DNA from: Streptomyces sp. NBC_01454
Lineage (GTDB): Bacteria > Actinomycetota > Actinomycetes > Streptomycetales > Streptomycetaceae
Length of the DNA stretch: 64,000 nt
Direction: 5' to 3'
Assembly: GCF_036227565.1 (NCBI RefSeq)
Contig: NZ_CP109460.1
Span: forward strand, 8,296,502 to 8,360,501
Part shown: positions 38,822-47,943 of the stretch, one piece after another
Layout: each line of letters opens with the position of its first letter
How positions within the stretch are numbered: position 1 is the stretch's first letter
Translations under genes and position numbers: made by a program
Notes under the pieces: model-generated
The model's input: the letters and a program-made list of their open reading frames with translations, nothing else
What the model was told of the DNA's origin: nothing
Databases searched by the model: none

Positions 38822-39367
38822 ATGGCTGCCCGAACCCCAGCTGACGTCCTCGCCGAATGCCGGCGACAGACCAGCCTCCTCAAACGACAACGCGTGCTCG
38901 ACACCATCCGGATCATGCTGGACAACGGCGAGTCGATCTCCTTCGCCGCCATCGCCCGCGCTGCGAGAGTGTCGACCTGGCTCGTCTATGCCGAGGGGGT
39001 CCGCGAGCACGTCCAAGCGGCCATCCAGCGGCAGGAACAGGCTCCCGCCACCGCAGCTGTCCAAGGCCGCCGGGCAGCACCCGCCAGCCTCCACGCTGAC
39101 CTGGCAATGGCCCGGGAGGAGATCAAAGAACTCCGCACTGAACGCGATCAGCTTCGAGCCGCGATGCGGCAGCACCTCGGACATCAGCTTGATCAGATCA
39201 GCAACCGGAAACTGACCGAGCGGATCACCGAACTCACCGAAGCCAACAGGAAGCTCGAACACGAGCTGGCCCAGCTCCGGCCACTCGCCGATCACGTCGA
39301 GGCACTTGAGCAGGACCTGGCCGCGGCTCGCACGAGCCTGCGTCAGATGATCCGGGACGGCAATTAG
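38822..39367 (+). CDS. TnpC-like coiled-coil protein (Tn554-type third gene)
   Basis: 181 residues, one base after the recombinase stop. N-terminal part MAARTPADVLAECRRQTSLL, a predicted helix-turn-helix (ISFAAIARAARVSTWLVYAE), then a long coiled coil (MAREEIKELRTERDQLRAAM, LTEANRKLEHELAQLRPLAD). It corresponds in position and shape to TnpC, the accessory protein that steers orientation in Tn554-like elements. Confidence 0.8.
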   Translation: MAARTPADVLAECRRQTSLLKRQRVLDTIRIMLDNGESISFAAIARAARVSTWLVYAEGVREHVQAAIQRQEQAPATAAVQGRRAAPASLHADLAMAREEIKELRTERDQLRAAMRQHLGHQLDQISNRKLTERITELTEANRKLEHELAQLRPLADHVEALEQDLAAARTSLRQMIRDGN

Positions 39368-39400
39368 GGGTGCCGGTAAGAACCGTGTCACCAGCCGCAA

Positions 39401-39583
39401 ATGGCGGCGCTCCCGCACGGCCTGACCCCGCGGTTCTGGTCCCATATACGCCCGTGCGGCGAGGTGAACCTCGGCATGGCCGCCCGCCTCGATCTCGCAG
39501 CGGCAAGGGTGTCCGGTCCCCGCACCGCAGACGATCGGCCACCGGCTGAGGACGTGTGGGCCGTCAGCCCTTCCGAGCGGTAA
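39401..39583 (+). pseudogene. Possible transposase C-terminal remnant
   Basis: 60 residues, HGLTPRFWSHIRPCGEVNLG then MAARLDLAAARVSGPRTADD. The phrase (L)TPxFWxHIxPxGEVxLxM resembles the end of Tn3-family transposases, but I am not sure. The remaining bases to 39790 hold nothing clear. Confidence 0.35.
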
Positions 39584-39790
39584 GCACCGGCACAAACCCT
39601 GGCCGGCACAGGGCAATGTACGAGGCGACTGGCCGGTGACCTCGGACGCCTTCCGCAGCATGCGCCGCAATCCTTCGCGCCGTTCATCCGGTCGGGCCGG
39701 AGGAACCGGAGCAACGGGCTGTCCAGGCTCCTCACCCGGCCTCGGAATCATCGGCAGAGCGGCGTGTCGGCACCGGGTCTCCGGCTCGGA

Positions 39791-40243
39791 TCACTGGGCG
39801 GAGACCTTGTGGACGGTGGTGTCGTCGGGGTTCAGCCGTCGCCCGTCCGCGGACAGCACTTCCAGTGCGCGCAGGCCGTGCCCTTGTCGGCGGTCGACCA
39901 ACTGTGAGTGCGGTTCGCCGGGGGCGAAGAAGTTTTGTTCGCCCCACTGCCGCAGCGCCACGATGACGGGGAAGAGCGCCTTGCCCTTCGGAGTCAGTAC
40001 GTACTCGCGGTAGGCGCTGCCGTCCGAGGCGGGGACGGATTCGAGGACACCGCCGGCAACCAGGGTGCGCAGGCGCGCGGTGAGGATGTTCTTCGCGACG
40101 CCGAGGCTGCGCTGGAACTCCCCGAAGCGCCGACTTCCGTCGAAGGCGTCCCGCACGATCAGCAGGGACCACCAGTCGCCGATCGCGTCCACCGACCGGG
40201 CGACGGGACATTCGCTGTCGTCGAAGCGCGTTCTGGTCACCAT
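39791..40243 (-). CDS. HxlR-family transcriptional regulator
   Basis: 150 residues with the HxlR core CPVARSVDAIGDWWSLLIVR, FDGSRRFGEFQRSLGVAKNI, LTARLRTLVAGGVLESVP and TPKGKALFPVIVAL. It resembles the regulator at 18184. It faces an MFS transporter gene across 99 bases that contain a candidate operator, so it probably represses that exporter and itself, with release by the exported compound. Confidence 0.93.
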   Translation of the reverse strand: MVTRTRFDDSECPVARSVDAIGDWWSLLIVRDAFDGSRRFGEFQRSLGVAKNILTARLRTLVAGGVLESVPASDGSAYREYVLTPKGKALFPVIVALRQWGEQNFFAPGEPHSQLVDRRQGHGLRALEVLSADGRRLNPDDTTVHKVSAQ

Positions 40244-40278
40244 GGCGTACGTCCCTCACTCTCACGATGGTTGCAACA

Positions 40279-40313
40279 TGCTACCAACGAAGTTACCGTC
40301 TCCGCCGGTAGCA
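40279..40313. promoter_or_regulatory. HxlR operator candidate
   Basis: TGCTACC and GGTAGCA are 7-bp inverted arms. Inside, the pattern TGCTA-N4-CGAAGTTA-N13-TAGCA is identical in content and spacing to the site at 18718-18752 by the other HxlR gene. Confidence 0.75.
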
Positions 40314-40342
40314 ATATGAAACCAGAATGCGAAGGAGTGCTG

Positions 40343-41608
40343 ATGCCCGGCAACGGTGAGGCTGTGACACGACGGACCGAGGCCCGAAACGGGGAGGGTT
40401 CCGCGTTCGTCCTGTCCCGCGGCGTCGTCATACTGTTCGCCGTCGCCTGTGGGGCCGCGGTGGCCAACGTCTACTTCTCCCAGCCGCTCCTGGTGACCAT
40501 GGGCCACGACCTCGGCATGAGCCCGGCACTTGTCGGCGGCGTGGTCACCCTCACCCATGTCGGATACGGCCTTGGGCTCTTCTTCCTCGTGCCACTGGGC
40601 GACGTGGCCGACCGCAGGCGGCTCATCGTGGCCCAGTTGCTGCTCCTGGTGGTGGCGCTGGCCGTGGTGGCCGCCGCCCACACGGCGGCGGTCCTGCTCG
40701 CGGGCATGGCCGCGATGGGGCTTCTCGCGGTCGTCACACAGACGCTGGTGGCGTTCGCGGCATCACTGGCACCTGCCGCCGGGCGCGGACGGGTCGTCGG
40801 CATGGTCACCAGCGGCGTGGTCATTGGCATCCTGCTGGCCCGCACCGCATCCGGCCTCATGGCCGATCTTGCGGGCTGGCGTTCCGTCTACCTTGCCTCG
40901 GCGTCGCTCACCGCTCTGCTCGCCCTGGTCTTGTACCGAGTGCTGCCGCGCCCCAGTGACGCTCCGCCGGCAACCCTGCGCTACGGACAGCTCCTGCGCT
41001 CCACGATCACCCTGTTCGCGCGGGAACGACTGCTGCGGCTCCGGGCCCTGTTCGGTCTGCTGATCTTCGCCGCCTTCAGCACCCTGTGGAGCAGCGTCGC
41101 GCTGCCGCTCAGCGAGGCCCCGTACTTCCTGCCCCACAGCGAGATCGGGGCGCTGGGGCTGATCGGTGTCGCCGGCGCCCTGGCCGCGACCGTGGCGGGC
41201 CGTCTGAACGATCGCGGACTCTCCGGGCGGACCACCGGCATCGCCCTGGCACTGCTCGCCGCCTCGTGGTTGCCCTTGGCCTTCACCCGCAGCTCGCTCT
41301 GGGCCCTGTTCGTCGGGGTGATCCTTCTCGACCTCGCCGTGCAGGCGGTCCATGTCACCAACCAGACCCTGATCTACGTGCTACACCCGGACGCGGGCAG
41401 CCGGCTGATCGGCGGATACATGGTCTTCTACTCGATCGGCAGCGCCACCGGCGCCATCGCAGCGACCTCCCTCTACACGGTGGCCGGCTGGGGAGCCGTA
41501 TGCGCACTGGGTGCCGCGTTCAGCTGCCTCGGGCTCGTGCTGTGGGCGTTCACTCGACACAGCACCCCGGGCCCTGCCGTCAAGATGACCTCTCGCAGCG
41601 AAGGCTGA
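40343..41608 (+). CDS. MFS transporter, drug-efflux type
   Basis: 421 residues with 12 hydrophobic segments. The loop 2-3 signature is FFLVPLGDVADRRRLIVAQ, with VANVYFSQPLLVTMGHDLGM in helix 1 and VHVTNQTLIYVLHPDAGSRL before the late helices, as in sugar/multidrug efflux MFS proteins. The ATG at 40343 has GAAGGAG six bases upstream; an earlier ATG at 40316 lacks a site and overlaps the operator end. The divergent HxlR gene suggests inducible export of an antibiotic or oxidant; the substrate cannot be read from sequence. Confidence 0.92.
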   Translation: MPGNGEAVTRRTEARNGEGSAFVLSRGVVILFAVACGAAVANVYFSQPLLVTMGHDLGMSPALVGGVVTLTHVGYGLGLFFLVPLGDVADRRRLIVAQLLLLVVALAVVAAAHTAAVLLAGMAAMGLLAVVTQTLVAFAASLAPAAGRGRVVGMVTSGVVIGILLARTASGLMADLAGWRSVYLASASLTALLALVLYRVLPRPSDAPPATLRYGQLLRSTITLFARERLLRLRALFGLLIFAAFSTLWSSVALPLSEAPYFLPHSEIGALGLIGVAGALAATVAGRLNDRGLSGRTTGIALALLAASWLPLAFTRSSLWALFVGVILLDLAVQAVHVTNQTLIYVLHPDAGSRLIGGYMVFYSIGSATGAIAATSLYTVAGWGAVCALGAAFSCLGLVLWAFTRHSTPGPAVKMTSRSEG

Positions 41609-41818
41609 GGGTTCTCGCTGAACGTTGAGTGACGGGCGCGCCGCAGGTCAGAGGACTGTGCGGTCCCTTCGCCGACAAGAAGTCGTCGGCACGGGACAAA
41701 TCTTTTATGGCACGGAGCATCGGTTGACCGCTTGCGTTGACGAGACTGACCTTACGTCTTAGCCAGTCACGCCCCTCTGACCTGGCCAGATAGGCACAGG
41801 ATCTAGATAAGCAGTGCC

Positions 41819-42375
41819 GTGGACATCTACGCAGCCACTGAAGACCACGGGCCCGGCCTTCATCTCGTGCATGCCGCCGACGGCGGCCGCGTCCGCCACC
41901 GGCGGGTGTGCGAACTGGACGGAAGGGAGGTCAGGCCGGAGGAGACCGCCCGCGGCTGGGAGGCACCCGACGGCCGCACGGTGATCATCCAAGACACCGA
42001 CCTCGAGGCCCTGCCGCTGCCCACGAAGCGTGTGATCGAGGTCGTCGGGTTCGTCGGCGAGACCGACGTCGACCCGCTGCTGTATGCCCGCCCGTACTGG
42101 GTGGGTGCCCACGGCCCGGGCGCCCAGAAGCCGTACGCGCTTCTCCTCGAGGCGTCGGGCCGGCTCGCGGTGTGCAAGGTGGCCCTCCGGTCGCGGGAGC
42201 GACTGTCCGTCCTGCGGCCGCGCAACGGAATCCGGGTGCTACACACCCTGCACTGGCCCGAGGAAATCCGTGACCCAGGCGACCTGTCCAGCCCCGCCCC
42301 GACCACCGACCGGGAGCTGGAGATCGCCGAGCTGCTGATGACCGAGATGGCGGGCGTCGACATCTTCTTCGCGCT
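41819..42375 (+). pseudogene. Ku DNA end-binding protein, truncated at both ends
   Basis: Ku holds broken DNA ends for ligase D. The segment YAATEDHGPGLHLVHAADGG, VCELDGREVRPEETARGWEA, PDGRTVIIQDTDLEALPLPT, PYALLLEASGRLAVCKVAL and LSVLRPRNGIRVLHTLHWPE is clearly Ku. The first ~20 residues (normally IWKGAISFGLVNVPV-like) are absent and it leaves the family after LMTEMAGVDI, running on in unrelated sequence to a stop at 42478. The bridging domain is incomplete, so it is unlikely to work. Confidence 0.85.
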
Positions 42376-42479
42376 CAGCATGTCGCATGAGACATGCCGG
42401 CTGAAGCGAGCGGTGTGTCTGGACTGGGGTTTAGACGTCGTTTCTCCTGGCGGGCGTCGCCCGTTGAACCGTTCCTGAC

Positions 42480-42756
42480 GGACTTGGTAACGCGGCTGGT
42501 GTCGCACGAGCCTGCAAAACCAGGGCGACTTCATATTTGCGCAGCCTTCGTTAACCCACAGGACGCAATCGGCGAAAAGTGCGACGTAGAAGGAAAACTC
42601 GTCCCGTATCGCTTCCGACTCGCGCTCAAGCGCAAATTGGTAAGTGAAAGCATCGATCACGATCGTCGCGTCATGCTCGTGATGGACAGCGCCAATCTTA
42701 GACAGTGGGACCGTGTCATACGCGGCTCTGGGGATGAGTAGCGCATTCTCGGTCAA
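42480..42756 (-). other. Lower-GC segment with a possible minus-strand gene remnant
   Basis: This stretch is visibly less GC-rich than its surroundings. The minus strand is open from 42756 (LLIPRAAYDTVPLSKIGAVH, then TIVIDAFTYQFALERESEAI, FSFYVALFADCVLWVNEG) and looks protein-like. It has no known motif, and runs into the antisense of the Ku fragment. It may be the end of a foreign gene joined to ku by recombination. The following 380 bases (42757-43138) contain no supported gene. Confidence 0.35.
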
Positions 42757-43138
42757 CGTGCAGAGCTCCCCCTAGCTCTGTGCAATGTGCACCTCCGGGG
42801 GCGCAGACCGATAAGCCACGATGGGCACCTGGGCGAGCGGCCTTTCGTGATTCATGGAGGACTCCCAGCATCTCGCGGCTCCCTCCCATCACACCGCGCG
42901 ACTCTCGAACCCGCAACTCCCCCCCCGGGCCGAGCCGGCGACTCACTGGTCCGCCCCTACTGCCGCGCCGGACCTCAGCTGAAGTGCACCCGTGGTCTAT
43001 TCCTCAGCGTGAGCAGCAAGCGACGGGCGCGGAAGGTTTGAGCGTAAGCCGGTGCTGCCGAATGGACGTTCAACGAGATGAGGTGATTCACTCGTTGGAA
43101 AGCCTACTACTCCAAACAGTGCGCAGGGAGTGATCACG

Positions 43139-43375
43139 ATGGGCGGCGACTACGGATCCCTGACTACTGACGAACTCTGCAAGATATTGCCCATTGCAGA
43201 AGACGAACAAGATGGCGCAACCGTGCATATCATTATGGGAGTTTTGGCGGAACGTAACTCCGACGTCAAGCAGGCTCTCGCAAAGTGGGCCCTGGACCCA
43301 GGCGCAAACACTTCAATATCAGTTGTGGTTCTTGAAGCCCTTAAGAATCCCGGCAGCTCTGGTAGCAGTTCCTAG
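43139..43375 (+). CDS. Small hypothetical protein, 78 aa
   Basis: MGGDYGSLTTDELCKILPIA, then HIIMGVLAERNSDVKQALAK, ending in a Gly/Ser tail (NPGSSGSSS). It is acidic and helical by appearance, with no signal peptide. The ATG at 43139 has GGGAG upstream. Codon use is less GC-biased than nearby genes (ATT, ATA and TCA occur), which suggests transfer. I do not recognise it. Confidence 0.55.
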   Translation: MGGDYGSLTTDELCKILPIAEDEQDGATVHIIMGVLAERNSDVKQALAKWALDPGANTSISVVVLEALKNPGSSGSSS

Positions 43376-43625
43376 CTAAGGCCATGGCGCTCTCTCCTCA
43401 TCCGTGACGTCGGCTCCCCCCGCGGGCCATCCATCGGCCCGTTTCTTATCTGGCGCTCAGTGGCTTCGCTGACCGTCGGGGCCGCTGTGCAGCCAGGCGG
43501 CCGGTACAGCGCCGGAGCCGGTGACACCCACCGTGCTTCGCGCGCTGCTGGTGACAGGTAGCGCGCCGACCTGGTGACAAGCAGTGTGCTTTGCGCGATC
43601 GAAACAGCAGGGGGCTGGTCGGTTG

Positions 43626-44591
43626 CTATGTCTGGTTCGCTGCCTGCTTGACGGTCCTGATCACTGGTGCCGTTTCGAGGTGCGTGATGGCTGGGAGTGC
43701 GGCGACCCGGGTGGTCAGGTACCGGTACAGCTCCCGTTGGTTCGTGCACACCACGCTCGCGTACAGATTGGTCGGGCCGGTCGTGGCGGCAGCGAACGCG
43801 ATCTCCGGATGCCCGGCCAGCGCCTGACCGGCCTCCTCCAGGTATGCGGGGGCGACCGAGAGCCAGAGCAGGGTTCGGGCGTTCACGCCGAACATGCGCC
43901 AGTCGACGTCGATGTCGAGATAAAGCAGGCCGTGTTCGCGCAGCTCCGTCATCCGGCGCCGGACCGTCGTCGGCGACCAGCCGGTCGCCGCGGCCAACTG
44001 CTCGAACCCGGCCCGGCCGTCGGTGGCCAGCAGGGCGAGGAGCTTGCGGTCACTGTCGTCGAGCCGCACCGGTCCCCGTCGATGCGGCAACGGAGGTGGG
44101 CGCAGTCGCTCGATCGCCTCCTCGTCCAGCGACCCGAGTTTACCGACCAGGTTGTCCGGGCCGCCGTAGAAGGCGTGCAGCACCGAGTGCGCGGTCACGC
44201 CCTCCACGCGCGGGGTGCGGGGGAGTTTGGCCAGCAGCAGTGCCTCGCTGTCCGCTTCGCTCTCGGTGCGGAGCACGCAGGTGATCTCGGTGCCGCCGGA
44301 GCTGAGGCTCACCCAGGACGTGTCGGGGCGCCGGGCCAGCGCCTCGGCGACCGGGAGCGACGCGGCGGGCGCACATCGCACCCGCAGGAACCACAGGATG
44401 GCGCCCAGCACGGTGGGGTCGACCCCGCCGAGCACACGTACCGCCCCGGCCGACCGCAACCGGGCGTACCGGCGGGCGATGGTGCGATCCGACACGCCGA
44501 GGACCTCGGCGATGGTGCTGAACGGAGCACGGCCGGCGATCTGCAGGGCGTGCACGAGCCGACGATCCAGCTCGTCGTAGTCGGATTCCAC
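43626..44591 (-). CDS. Lrp/AsnC-family regulator, tandem-domain type
   Basis: 321 residues holding two Lrp units in one chain: the first (LDRRLVHALQIAGRAPFSTI, LGVSDRTIARRYARLRSAGA) and a second (LDDSDRKLLALLATDGRAGF, TGWSPTTVRRRMTELREHGL), each followed by an effector-binding half. The tandem form is common in Streptomyces. It faces an FAD monooxygenase gene across 115 bases and most likely controls it. Confidence 0.92.
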   Translation of the reverse strand: MESDYDELDRRLVHALQIAGRAPFSTIAEVLGVSDRTIARRYARLRSAGAVRVLGGVDPTVLGAILWFLRVRCAPAASLPVAEALARRPDTSWVSLSSGGTEITCVLRTESEADSEALLLAKLPRTPRVEGVTAHSVLHAFYGGPDNLVGKLGSLDEEAIERLRPPPLPHRRGPVRLDDSDRKLLALLATDGRAGFEQLAAATGWSPTTVRRRMTELREHGLLYLDIDVDWRMFGVNARTLLWLSVAPAYLEEAGQALAGHPEIAFAAATTGPTNLYASVVCTNQRELYRYLTTRVAALPAITHLETAPVIRTVKQAANQT

Positions 44592-44706
44592 CGAGCTGAC
44601 GGTAGACGGTGTCAGATATCAACGCAAAGGAGCCGGGTTCTGGCTCGGGCGGCTCGGCCGACGGAGCGTGGCCTTTGTCCTGATCGACACAGTCAGAGGA
44701 GAGTCC

Positions 44707-46143
44707 GTGGACACCGATGTGCTCATCGTCGGCTCCGGCCCGACCGGAATGACGCTGGCCAACGAGCTGCTGACGGCGGGGGTGTCGACCGTGCTGGTCG
44801 ACAAGCTGCCGCAGCGCAGCGCCCTGTCCAAGGCAGGCGGCGTGCAGTCCCGCACACTGGAGGCGCTCGACCAACGAGGGCTGCTGGAGCCCTTGCTGGC
44901 CACCGGAAATCACCCCGTCACCACTGGCCACTTCGCCGGTATCCCACTCCCGCTCCACTCCAACCGGCACCGTCTGCCATGGCGGTCCGTGCCGCAGGTG
45001 GTGATCGAGGGATTCTTCGAGCAGCATCTCGCCGCGCACGGCCTCCACGCCCGGCGGGAGCACGAACTGGTCGGCCTCGCCCAGGACGACGACGGGGTCA
45101 CCGCGACCTTCGCCAACGGCGCCGCCCTCCGCTCCCGATACCTCGTCGCCGCCGACGGCGCTCACAGCACCGTGCGGTCGCTGCTGCGGGCCGCATTCCC
45201 CGGTCAGCCCGGTACGTTGACGATCATCGCCGCCGACGTGCGGCTGAGCGGCGTCGATGCGTTCACGTCGCACACCTGGAACGAGGAAGGGCACTGGGCG
45301 GCACTGTTCCCGCTCGGCACCGATCCGCAGGGAAGGCAGCTGCGCCGACTGGTCCTCGGCGGACCGGGCCAGTCACTGCCGAGGGAGACCCCGGTCACCG
45401 AGGACGACATCCGCCACGGCCTGAGCACCGTGTTCGGAACGCGGGTGCACCTGCTCGAGCTGCGCTACGCCCGCCGTATCACCAACGCGTCACGGCAGGT
45501 CGAGCAGTATCGGCACGGGCGGGTGTTCCTTGCGGGCGATGCCGCCCATGTCCACCTTCCGCTCGGCGCGCAGGGCATGAACACGGGGATTCAGGACGCG
45601 TTCAACCTGGGTTGGAAGCTCGGCGCCGCGGTGCACGGCTGGGCATCGGAGAACCTGCTCGACACGTATCACGCGGAGCGGCATCCGGCCGGGGCCGCTG
45701 TATTGCGCAACGTCCGGGCACAGAGCCTGCTGATGGACTGGGCCGGCACCCGCGATCCGGACGTGCTGGCCGCCCGGGAGATCTTCACGGCCATGGCCCA
45801 ACTGCCGGACGTCCAGCACCATCTCGCCGACCTGATGTCCGGGATGGCCATCCGCTATCCGATACCGGGCACGGAATCCCATCCGCTCGTCGGCCGGCCC
45901 GCACCGGACCTTGACCTCGGCCCGGCCCGGGTGCACGAACTGCTGCGGTCCGGGCACGGCATCCTGCTGGACCCGGCCGACACGTTCGCCAGGGCCGCCG
46001 GCCCCTGGTCGGATCGGGTGGACCGGGTGGGCCAGGGCGCCCACACCGAACCGATGCTCATCCGGCCGGACGGTTACGTGTGCTGGGCAGGCGCAGCTGA
46101 CCTGGAACCGGCACTCGACCGCTGGTTCGGCGAACGTCTCTGA
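44707..46143 (+). CDS. FAD-dependent aromatic monooxygenase (PheA/TetX family)
   Basis: 478 residues, class A flavin monooxygenase that uses NADPH and oxygen to hydroxylate aromatic or polyketide substrates. FAD motifs: VLIVGSGPTGMTLANELLTA (GxGxxG), the DG motif YLVAADGAHSTVR, and the GD motif VFLAGDAAHVHLPLGAQGMN with GIQDAFNLGWKL. The thioredoxin-like C-terminal part is present (HELLRSGHGILLDP, then IRPDGYVCWAG). The GTG at 44707 has a GAGGAGA site. The divergent Lrp-type regulator probably controls it. Substrate unknown; a resistance role (rifampicin- or tetracycline-type) is possible. Confidence 0.92.
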   Translation: MDTDVLIVGSGPTGMTLANELLTAGVSTVLVDKLPQRSALSKAGGVQSRTLEALDQRGLLEPLLATGNHPVTTGHFAGIPLPLHSNRHRLPWRSVPQVVIEGFFEQHLAAHGLHARREHELVGLAQDDDGVTATFANGAALRSRYLVAADGAHSTVRSLLRAAFPGQPGTLTIIAADVRLSGVDAFTSHTWNEEGHWAALFPLGTDPQGRQLRRLVLGGPGQSLPRETPVTEDDIRHGLSTVFGTRVHLLELRYARRITNASRQVEQYRHGRVFLAGDAAHVHLPLGAQGMNTGIQDAFNLGWKLGAAVHGWASENLLDTYHAERHPAGAAVLRNVRAQSLLMDWAGTRDPDVLAAREIFTAMAQLPDVQHHLADLMSGMAIRYPIPGTESHPLVGRPAPDLDLGPARVHELLRSGHGILLDPADTFARAAGPWSDRVDRVGQGAHTEPMLIRPDGYVCWAGAADLEPALDRWFGERL

Positions 46144-46167
46144 GCCGCACCGGAGGGCCTGCGCCCG

Positions 46168-46400
46168 CTGCGACTTCTCTGCGCCGAAGACGTCGAGCAA
46201 GGGCCAGCTCCTGGAGGCGAAGGAGAATCTTCAGAGGATGCTCGCGGTCATCCCCCTCACCGAGGAGGAAGAGGCCGCCGTCGATGACGGGCAGGTCGCA
46301 CTGGACCGCCTCCTCGACCGGCTTGCAGACACCCCGACACCGTCAGGCCAGATCCCTCGGCAGCTCGACGTGCCCGCCCACCGCGACGCTCCTGCCGATC
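46168..46400 (+). pseudogene. Tyrosine recombinase/integrase C-terminal remnant
   Basis: The frame reads CDFSAPKTSSKGQLLEAKEN, LQRMLAVIPLTEEEEAAVDD and GQVALDRLLDRLADTPTP. This Cys-led tail, as I recall it, ends actinobacterial integrases related to transposon recombinases. The catalytic part is gone. The next ~360 bases (46401-46759) show no gene. Confidence 0.5.
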
Positions 46401-46759
46401 GCCGAGGTCCGGCAGGGCAAAGCATCTCAAGCTTGACAACTCTGATTCCACAGACTCTCGATCGCCTGCAAGCGCGGAAGATCAGGAGGAAATTCGCTCA
46501 CGTGTGCGAATTCAGGCCCGCTGTCCCCGAGCGGCACGGGGGCAGCGCGGAGCCCGGCTTTTCTCTCCCAGGCCACTGTCCTGCGCCGCAGTCTGCAATG
46601 CCTGTGCGTCCGGATTGCCATGCACCCGTATTGGGCGACCATGCCCGGCCGGGCGTCGGCGGCTCGGATGGTGCTCAAGCGGCGGGCCTGGGTACCGGGC
46701 CCGGCGGAGGCTCGGCGTTGACCGCCTACCTCACCGGCAGTCGGCGCCGGATGGCCCGC

Positions 46760-46905
46760 GCCTGTGCGAGCTGATCGACGAGGTCGGCTGCCCGGCCTCC
46801 ATATGCGAGATCGCCGAGACGGTGGCCTGTCCGCCTCGAGGGTCGCTTACCACCTGCAGGTCCTGGAGCGCCGCGGGCTCGTCACTCATGCCCCGCACCG
46901 CAGCT
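46760..46905 (+). pseudogene. Winged-helix (ArsR-like) fragment
   Basis: LCELIDEVGCPASICEIAET, then after one frame change LSASRVAYHLQVLERRGLVT, the recognition helix and wing of an ArsR-type regulator. Start and end are missing. Confidence 0.5.
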
Positions 46906-47035
46906 GCTCGTGCCAGGTGCGGTGACAGGCCGGTGGCCACCGCCGAGGCCCCGGGGGGAGTGGCGTGGTGTGCGCTCTTGCCGACGTCCAGGCCGAGGAA
47001 GGCGTCGATGTCGCCGGTGTCGATCCGCTGATCGC
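46890..47035 (-). mobile_element. IS110-family transposase N-terminal remnant
   Basis: Minus strand: GDIDAFLGLDVGKSAHHATP, the RuvC-like DEDD start of IS110 transposases, with only ~45 codons before it merges into other sequence. Confidence 0.6.
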
Positions 47036-47157
47036 ACCCCGGCCGTCGGCCCCAGTCCTCATCCCGGTTCGTGACCGGGCGCACATCTTGCGGCTGTGTG
47101 TGAGGCAGAAGTCCAACCTCTGACTGTTGAGGAAATCTGTCACAGCGAGAGTAGACA

Positions 47158-47193
47158 TGGGTACGTGCGGGGGTTAGTGTTTCCCCGTACCCA
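47158..47193. other. Imperfect hairpin
   Basis: TGGGTAC pairs with GTACCCA; further GGGG/CCCC pairs lie inside, leaving the bases GTGC unpaired on the left arm only. It looks like a structured leader or terminator. Confidence 0.4.
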
Positions 47194-47558
47194 AGAAGTC
47201 GAAGAGGGCGCGGTAGAGATGAACTGCCGTGCGAGCAGGTCAGGCAGGATGTGGAACGGCGGTGGAGTGGCGGGGCCGGTAAGGGTGGTTCCTTTGCTGA
47301 CTGCCGGGCCGAGCGGCCTCAGGGGCCGCATGCAGTACCCGCGTTATCCAGCAGTACGACCGAGTAGCCGAATGAGGTAAGGAGCAGACGCCATCGGGAT
47401 CGCCCGGGCGAGGAAGAACGCCGCTCGGGTACCGCAGGCCCCGGATTGGAAGGTGGTCCCCGGTCACGCATCCGCGATCCCCGCGCCTCCGCCCTCCCAG
47501 GCGGACACGCGGAACAAGAAGGCCGGCGCAGTCAGCCGGTAGATGGTGTTGAAGGCTC

Positions 47559-47590
47559 GGGGCCCGGGTGCCGTATGGCACCCGGGCCCC
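47559..47590 (+). terminator. Very strong hairpin just before the MerR gene
   Basis: GGGGCCCGGGTGCC pairs perfectly (14 bp) with GGCACCCGGGCCCC around GTAT. It ends 26 bases before the MerR start codon, close to its ribosome site (AAGAAGAGG), so it could act as an attenuator or leader element, not only as a terminator for an upstream transcript. Confidence 0.65.
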
Positions 47591-47616
47591 TCGACGCGTC
47601 CCGAAAGAAGAGGTCT

Positions 47617-47943
47617 ATGCCCCCTCACAGTCCCCGCCCCGTCGATCATCTCGACGACGATGATTACCCCGCCTACACCATGGGCCGGGCCGCCGAAATG
47701 ATCGGCACCACCCCCGCGTTCCTCCGCACCCTCGGCGAGAACCGCCTGATCACCCCGCTGCGCTCCGAAGGCGGCCACCGCCGCTACTCCCGCTACCAGC
47801 TGCGTATCGCCGCCCGCGCCCGCGAACTCGTCGACGCCGGCACCCAGATCGAGGCCGCCTGCCGCATCATCATTCTCGAAGACCAGCTCGAAGAAGCCCA
47901 GCGCATCAACGAAGACCTGCGCACCCGCGAGGCCACCTCGTAA
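47617..47943 (+). CDS. MerR-family transcriptional regulator (short form)
   Basis: 108 residues. YTMGRAAEMIGTTPAFLRTL, then LITPLRSEGGHRRYSRYQLR is the MerR winged helix. It is followed by IAARARELVDAGTQIEAACR and a coiled-coil end (LEDQLEEAQRINEDLRTR) with no effector domain. The start ATG has an AAGAAGAGG site. In Streptomyces close relatives sit near cold-shock genes, but none is visible here. A strong hairpin just upstream may regulate its expression. Confidence 0.88.
   Translation: MPPHSPRPVDHLDDDDYPAYTMGRAAEMIGTTPAFLRTLGENRLITPLRSEGGHRRYSRYQLRIAARARELVDAGTQIEAACRIIILEDQLEEAQRINEDLRTREATS

Larger units (their letters stand above)
47036..47616. other. Non-coding stretch with two hairpins
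   Basis: No gene is supported in 580 bases ahead of the MerR gene. It holds hairpins at 47158-47193 and 47559-47590. Confidence 0.5.

Noticed and set aside
43584..45914. A 776-codon plus-strand frame over the Lrp/monooxygenase divergon
   Set aside because: It runs antisense to the regulator and out of frame with the monooxygenase, both of which have complete motifs.
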